Assembly: GCA_947642445.1 (NCBI GenBank)
Contig: CANRSF010000002.1
Span: 62,001 to 126,000, forward strand
DNA length: 64,000 bases
Direction: 5' to 3'
Source of the DNA: an uncultured Collinsella sp.
GTDB taxonomy: Bacteria; Actinomycetota; Coriobacteriia; Coriobacteriales; Coriobacteriaceae
Shown: in pieces, positions 59,596 to 64,000 of the stretch
Position numbering within the stretch: the first letter of the stretch is position 1
Layout: each line of letters begins with the position of its first letter
Position numbers and translations under genes: made by a program
The notes under the pieces: generated by a model
What the model was told of the DNA's origin: nothing
The model's input: only the letters and a program-made list of their open reading frames with translations
Databases searched by the model: none

Positions 59596-60822
59596 TTACG
59601 CGGCGCCCGAACGATGCCGCCATATGGATTGTACGATACCCACCGTCAGCAGCTGAATCATCATCGAAGACGAACCGAAGCTAATAAACGGTAGCGGAAT
59701 ACCGGTAATCGGCATCATGCCGATGCACATGCCGATGTTTTCGAAGGTCTGGAACGCCCACATGCCAACGATGCCCACACACGATAGGCGCAAGAACAGC
59801 GACTCACACTTAAAGGCGACGCGAATCGTCGAAAAGATCAGCAGCACGTAGAGGCACAGGAGCAAAAAGGAACCGCAAAAGCCAAAGGTCTCGGATAGGA
59901 AGGCGAAGACAAAGTCGGTGTGGAACTCAGGAAGAAAGCCGCCGGCCGACTGCGTCGCATGGCCCAAACCCTTACCAAAGAAGCCGCCCGAGCCAACGGC
60001 GATAAGCGACTGCTGCAGGTTGTAGGCATCGTCCGAATCGGCATTATCGGGGTCGATAAAGACCGTCAGGCGGTTCATCTGATACTGCTTGATGAGCACA
60101 TCGTGGCCGAGCAACGAATCAAAGACCGAATCGAGCGCCAGGACGAGGGCCACCAGGCCCACAAGCAGGGCCAGGGTCGACAGCACCCATTCGCGGCGCG
60201 CACCGCTCATGCAGATGACGATGGCGCCCGAGACCAGCACGACCAGGCCCGAGCCCAGGTCGCCCATGGCAACGACGGCCAAAAACGGGATGGACAGCAT
60301 GCCGCAGAGCTTGACGTAGTCGCGAACGGTATCGATGCGGCCGTTATACTGCGAGCCAAGCGTGGCGATAAAGAAGATGGTGATGAGCTTGGCAAGCTCG
60401 ACCGGCTGGAATGTCAAGCCGATACCGGGAATCTTGATCCAGCCCGTCATGCCCAGACCGCCCGTATAGGACAGACCCGGAATCTTGGGCGAGAAGATCA
60501 CGATCAGGTCGATGACGAGCAACGCCGTCGAAAAATTGGAAATACCGCGCAGATCGGTACGCCAGACGAGCACCGCAAGCACCGCGCCAATGCCAATGCC
60601 CAGCAGGTGGCGCGAGAATGAGGCGTCGGCCTTAAACTGTGACGCCGACCAAATAATGATGGCGCCATAGGCAACGAGCGCGACGGTAGCCAGCAGCACA
60701 CCGATATGCACCTTTTGGCGAAACGTACCGCGCGAGGCCGAAAGTTGCTTGTTGACGCGGTCCAGGCTGCTGCGAGAGCCGGTCTTGGTTGAACGGAACA
60801 GATCCGCCGGAGAAAAATCCAT
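59596..60822 (-). CDS. rodA: Peptidoglycan glycosyltransferase RodA (FtsW/RodA/SpoVE)
   Basis: Multi-TM; PVELAKL, GMMPITGIPLPFISFGSSSM. Confidence 0.95.
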   Translation of the reverse strand: MDFSPADLFRSTKTGSRSSLDRVNKQLSASRGTFRQKVHIGVLLATVALVAYGAIIIWSASQFKADASFSRHLLGIGIGAVLAVLVWRTDLRGISNFSTALLVIDLIVIFSPKIPGLSYTGGLGMTGWIKIPGIGLTFQPVELAKLITIFFIATLGSQYNGRIDTVRDYVKLCGMLSIPFLAVVAMGDLGSGLVVLVSGAIVICMSGARREWVLSTLALLVGLVALVLALDSVFDSLLGHDVLIKQYQMNRLTVFIDPDNADSDDAYNLQQSLIAVGSGGFFGKGLGHATQSAGGFLPEFHTDFVFAFLSETFGFCGSFLLLCLYVLLIFSTIRVAFKCESLFLRLSCVGIVGMWAFQTFENIGMCIGMMPITGIPLPFISFGSSSMMIQLLTVGIVQSIWRHRSGAA

Positions 60823-60831
60823 CGCAACCTC

Positions 60832-62901
60832 CTATCGAACCGAAGAATCGCCCGAGGCCGAAGAGGTATCGGGCTCGTCATAAATCACGCCGAGCACGTC
60901 GCGCACGACATGCATCGCGGTATCCGAACCACCGCCGCCCTGCTCCAGGACAGTAGCGATGACATACTTGGGATCATCGGCCGGTGCATAGGCGCAGAAC
61001 CACGCGTATTCGTCCTCGCCGCTTTTCTCGCCCGTGCCCGACTTGCCGTATACCTGCGGCGTCAGGGTGCCAAAGTGAGCCGCCAGGGACGTCGATGCCG
61101 TGTAAATCACGTCGTGCATGCCGTTGCGAACAAGAGTCAAATCCGAATCGCTGTTGATCTTGGCCTCCAGGCGCTTCTTCTTGCCCTTGCCGTTGTACTT
61201 ATAGGCATCGCCGTCGCCATCGCGCGACACGGCAGACAAAAACACGTGAGGCACGTACTGTTTGCCGCCGTTGGCAAGACCCATATAGGCGCACGCCATC
61301 TGCAGGGGCGTCACCAGGATGTCGCCTTGGCCGATGGCAATGTTGGTCATATCGCCGGCATTCCACTTGCGGTCCTCGGCAGAGGCGTCGGTAAAGTACG
61401 ACTCTTTCCACTCGGCATCGGGAATACGGCCCGCGCCCTCACTCGGCAGATCGATACCGCAGGTCTTGCCTAGGCCCCAGCGACGAAAGACCTCCTGCAG
61501 GCCCTCGGAATGTTGCTCGTCATAAAAGAAGGCCTTGCCCATGTCGTAGAAGACGGGGTCGCACGAGTTGGCGATACCCGACTGCAGCGTCATGGTGCCG
61601 TGGCCAGACGTCAGCCAGCAGCGCTTGCCCCAAGCCTTGCCCAGGCCCGTCCAATAGCCCGTGCAGTTGGTTGTCTGCGTTGAAGTGTAGGTTCCAAACT
61701 CAAGACCGGCCAGTGCCGAGAGCGGCTTGATGGTCGAGGCCGACATGTACTGTCCGCTAATGGCGCGGTTGAGCAGCGGGTGCGAACCCTTGTCATCATT
61801 GAGCTCGGTCCACACGTCATTTGAGACGCCGCCGATAAAGACGGACGGATCGAACTTGGGCTCGCTCGCCATGCCCAGGATCTCACCATTGTTGGGATCG
61901 AGGCACACCACAGCGCCGTTGCCGGCATTGCTGTAGCCGGTGGTCTTGGCAAGCTCGATGGCGCTCGCCAGCGCCGTCTCACAGGCCTGTTGGATCTTGA
62001 GGTCGAGCGTGAGCTTAATGTCGGAGCCGGCCTTGGCGGGCACGGCGCCGGCCTGACCGGTCACATTGCCCGAGGCATCGACCTTGACGGTCTGCTCGCC
62101 ACGAATACCCTGCAGCAGGTTTTCGTAGTAGCTCTCAACACCCGCCTGGCCCACGATATCGCCCGACTGGTACGTAATCTTGCCAGCAGAAGCATCATCA
62201 TCGCCAGAGGTTTTCTTATTCTGGGCCTCGAGCTGCTCGGAGGTAATGGTGCCGGTATAGCCCAAAATGTGACAGGCCGTCTCGCCGTACGGGTACTGGC
62301 GCTCGGTACGCTCGGCAATCTTGACGCCCGGGAACTCGCCTGCGTGCTCCTTGATATAGGCAACCGTTGAGCGGCGCACGTCCGTCGCGATGGTATGCAG
62401 ACTCTGGGCGCCCTCGGAATTGTCCTGGATATTGCGCAGCACAGCCACGTAGGGCATACCGAGCACGTTGGCAAGATGACGAACCAGAACCTCATCCTCA
62501 GCAAGGTCGCGATAGGCCACGACAGCAAGTGAGGGACGGTTCTGGACAAGCGCCACGCCATTGCGGTCGAGGATGCGGCCGCGCACAGCGGGTGTGGTAA
62601 CGGTGCGCGTCTGATTGCTATTAGCCTGCTTTTCGTAATAGTCCGACGAGACCATCTGCATGCCCCACAGCTTGACGGCAAGCGCCGCGAACATCGCGCC
62701 CACACCCGTGGTGAGGATGGAGAAGCGGCCCTTAAAGGCGGTCGCCGCGGTATTGCCCTCGCCCTCGGTGGCGCGCGGGGCCGTTCCATGCTGCGTATCG
62801 TAGGTAAAACGGGAATCGCCGCGACGCATGATGACCAGCGCGACCACGATGGCCACAACCAGCACGATACCGGCGATAATAACCGTCATCTGGGAAGACA
62901 T
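60832..62901 (-). CDS. mrdA: Penicillin-binding protein 2 (class B transpeptidase)
   Basis: RGRILDRNGVALVQNRPSLAV, SASTIKPLSALAG (SxxK), VYGKSGTGEK (KSG); next to rodA/mreD. Confidence 0.93.
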   Translation of the reverse strand: MSSQMTVIIAGIVLVVAIVVALVIMRRGDSRFTYDTQHGTAPRATEGEGNTAATAFKGRFSILTTGVGAMFAALAVKLWGMQMVSSDYYEKQANSNQTRTVTTPAVRGRILDRNGVALVQNRPSLAVVAYRDLAEDEVLVRHLANVLGMPYVAVLRNIQDNSEGAQSLHTIATDVRRSTVAYIKEHAGEFPGVKIAERTERQYPYGETACHILGYTGTITSEQLEAQNKKTSGDDDASAGKITYQSGDIVGQAGVESYYENLLQGIRGEQTVKVDASGNVTGQAGAVPAKAGSDIKLTLDLKIQQACETALASAIELAKTTGYSNAGNGAVVCLDPNNGEILGMASEPKFDPSVFIGGVSNDVWTELNDDKGSHPLLNRAISGQYMSASTIKPLSALAGLEFGTYTSTQTTNCTGYWTGLGKAWGKRCWLTSGHGTMTLQSGIANSCDPVFYDMGKAFFYDEQHSEGLQEVFRRWGLGKTCGIDLPSEGAGRIPDAEWKESYFTDASAEDRKWNAGDMTNIAIGQGDILVTPLQMACAYMGLANGGKQYVPHVFLSAVSRDGDGDAYKYNGKGKKKRLEAKINSDSDLTLVRNGMHDVIYTASTSLAAHFGTLTPQVYGKSGTGEKSGEDEYAWFCAYAPADDPKYVIATVLEQGGGGSDTAMHVVRDVLGVIYDEPDTSSASGDSSVR

Positions 62902-62914
62902 CTACGAGCCTCCC

Positions 62915-63487
62915 CTATTTGAGCTTACGGGTCTTGGGCTTAAAGCGCATGCCCGTCTGGCGTCCGCCACGTGCGGAGAATCCATAACCGGACTGCGGCA
63001 CGACGCCGGACATCAAAAACGGAATGGCAACCAAACCCGTCAGGATCGAAGACGGCAGCGCATGGCCGAAGATCGCCACGACAAAGCTCGTCTCCAAACC
63101 CATAAACAGCAAGATGATGCTGTAGATCACATTAATGACGAGCGCGAAGGCACCCACAGTGATGCCGCGCGCACTCGGGGTACCGCCCGTCTGACCGGCG
63201 GCGCTATGCACCAGGGCAAAAGAACCCACGGTCAGCAGGAGCGACATAACGCCCACCGGCACGGCAGCGGAAAGGTCATAGAACAAGCCGCTGCAAAAAC
63301 CGCACACGACGGCACGGGTCGGGTCGCCCGAGAACACGCTTATGCACACCAGGATAATCATAAAGTTGACGCGACCGCCCGCAATGGAGATCTGCGGTGC
63401 CAGGCCTGCCTGCAGCAGCACGCACACGATGGCGGCGATTACAAACGTACGGGAGCTCATCCCCTGCTCGTGTAGATCCATGGACAT
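62915..63487 (-). CDS. mreD: Rod shape-determining protein MreD
   Basis: Multi-TM small protein (ISIAGGRVNFMIILVCISVFSGDPTRAVVCGFCSGLFYDLS) between mreC and mrdA. Confidence 0.85.
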   Translation of the reverse strand: MSMDLHEQGMSSRTFVIAAIVCVLLQAGLAPQISIAGGRVNFMIILVCISVFSGDPTRAVVCGFCSGLFYDLSAAVPVGVMSLLLTVGSFALVHSAAGQTGGTPSARGITVGAFALVINVIYSIILLFMGLETSFVVAIFGHALPSSILTGLVAIPFLMSGVVPQSGYGFSARGGRQTGMRFKPKTRKLK

Positions 63488-63492
63488 GCCCC

Positions 63493-64000
63493 CTATTCGC
63501 TCGAGCCGGAATCGGTCGTCTCGGACGTGTCGGAACCGTCATCCGAGCTCTCGTCCTTCGTCTTGGTCGCAGCATCGCGCGACGTTCCCTGCGGCGTGCT
63601 ATTAGCGGTGCTCACGTCCTCATCCGAGGCCGACTGTTCGTCGGTCAGCGAGGTGATGACCAGCACTTCCTCGTTGTTCTCGGCCGTCGTCTGGGCGCGC
63701 ACCACAATGGTGTAGTACACGTCGTTTGCGGATTTTTCAACCGACGAGACGGTGCCGAGCGGTAGACCCTTGGGGAACACACCGCCAATGCCCGAGGTCA
63801 CGATGATGTCGCCAACCTTAACATCGGAGTCGACGCTCACGTACTCAAGACGCAGCGTGCCGTCAGCCTGACCCTGCAGCATACCCTGGGCGCGCGTGTC
63901 CTGCACCATGGCGGATACGCCGGAGTTCTCGTCGCCAATCAGGCGCACGGTAGAGGTCTTGGCCGATACCTCGATAATCTGGCCGATAACACCGGCAGAA
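63493..64000 (-). CDS. mreC: Rod shape-determining protein MreC (partial, 5' end outside window)
   Basis: VGDIIVTSGIGGVFPKGLPLGTVSSVEKSANDVYYTIVVRAQTTAENNEEVLVI; frame stays open to the window end (...SAGVIGQIIEVSAKTSTVRLIGDENSGVSAM). Confidence 0.9.
   Translation of the reverse strand, partial: SAGVIGQIIEVSAKTSTVRLIGDENSGVSAMVQDTRAQGMLQGQADGTLRLEYVSVDSDVKVGDIIVTSGIGGVFPKGLPLGTVSSVEKSANDVYYTIVVRAQTTAENNEEVLVITSLTDEQSASDEDVSTANSTPQGTSRDAATKTKDESSDDGSDTSETTDSGSSE

Overview
The window is a dense chromosomal core region, almost all on the minus strand. It is high-GC and looks like Coriobacteriia (Collinsella-like); that is an inference from gene content and protein style, not a database result. 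I recognise about 60 protein genes. They include two DnaJ paralogs, hemW-dusB-lepA-rpsT, holA-comEC-comEA, thiI, rpoZ-gmk-mihF, pyrF-D-K-C-B-R, rpmB, adhE plus an APH-like kinase, proS-ispG-rseP-dxr-cdsA-uppS-frr-pyrH-tsf-rpsB, xerC-trmFO-dprA-comM-yraN, rnhB, rplS, ppdK and its regulatory protein, glyS-glyQ, lepB-trmD-rimM-khpA-rpsP, dinB, rsfS-yqeK-nadD-obgE-rpmA-rplU, two radical-SAM-linked genes, a DUF697-like membrane protein, and rodA-mrdA-mreD-mreC. I saw no tRNA, rRNA, CRISPR, prophage or defence island. The strongest non-routine signal is a ~21-bp motif (CAAACCAAAARCYGACCAAAW) containing two TTTGGT half-sites 11 bp apart. It occurs 76 and 72 bp upstream of the first genes of the two operons that carry competence genes (comEA-comEC and yraN-comM-dprA), and I noticed it nowhere else in the window. 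This is a candidate competence-regulon operator. Other leads are a 263-bp REP/RAYT-derived inverted-repeat element between rpmB and adhE, tandem LacI-type palindromes upstream of adhE, a structured attenuator before pyrR, a helix-turn-helix-like insertion inside RseP, a membrane-tailed DnaJ, a probable ATA start codon for xerC, an intergenic repeat that supplies gene stop codons, and helically phased repeats upstream of ppdK.
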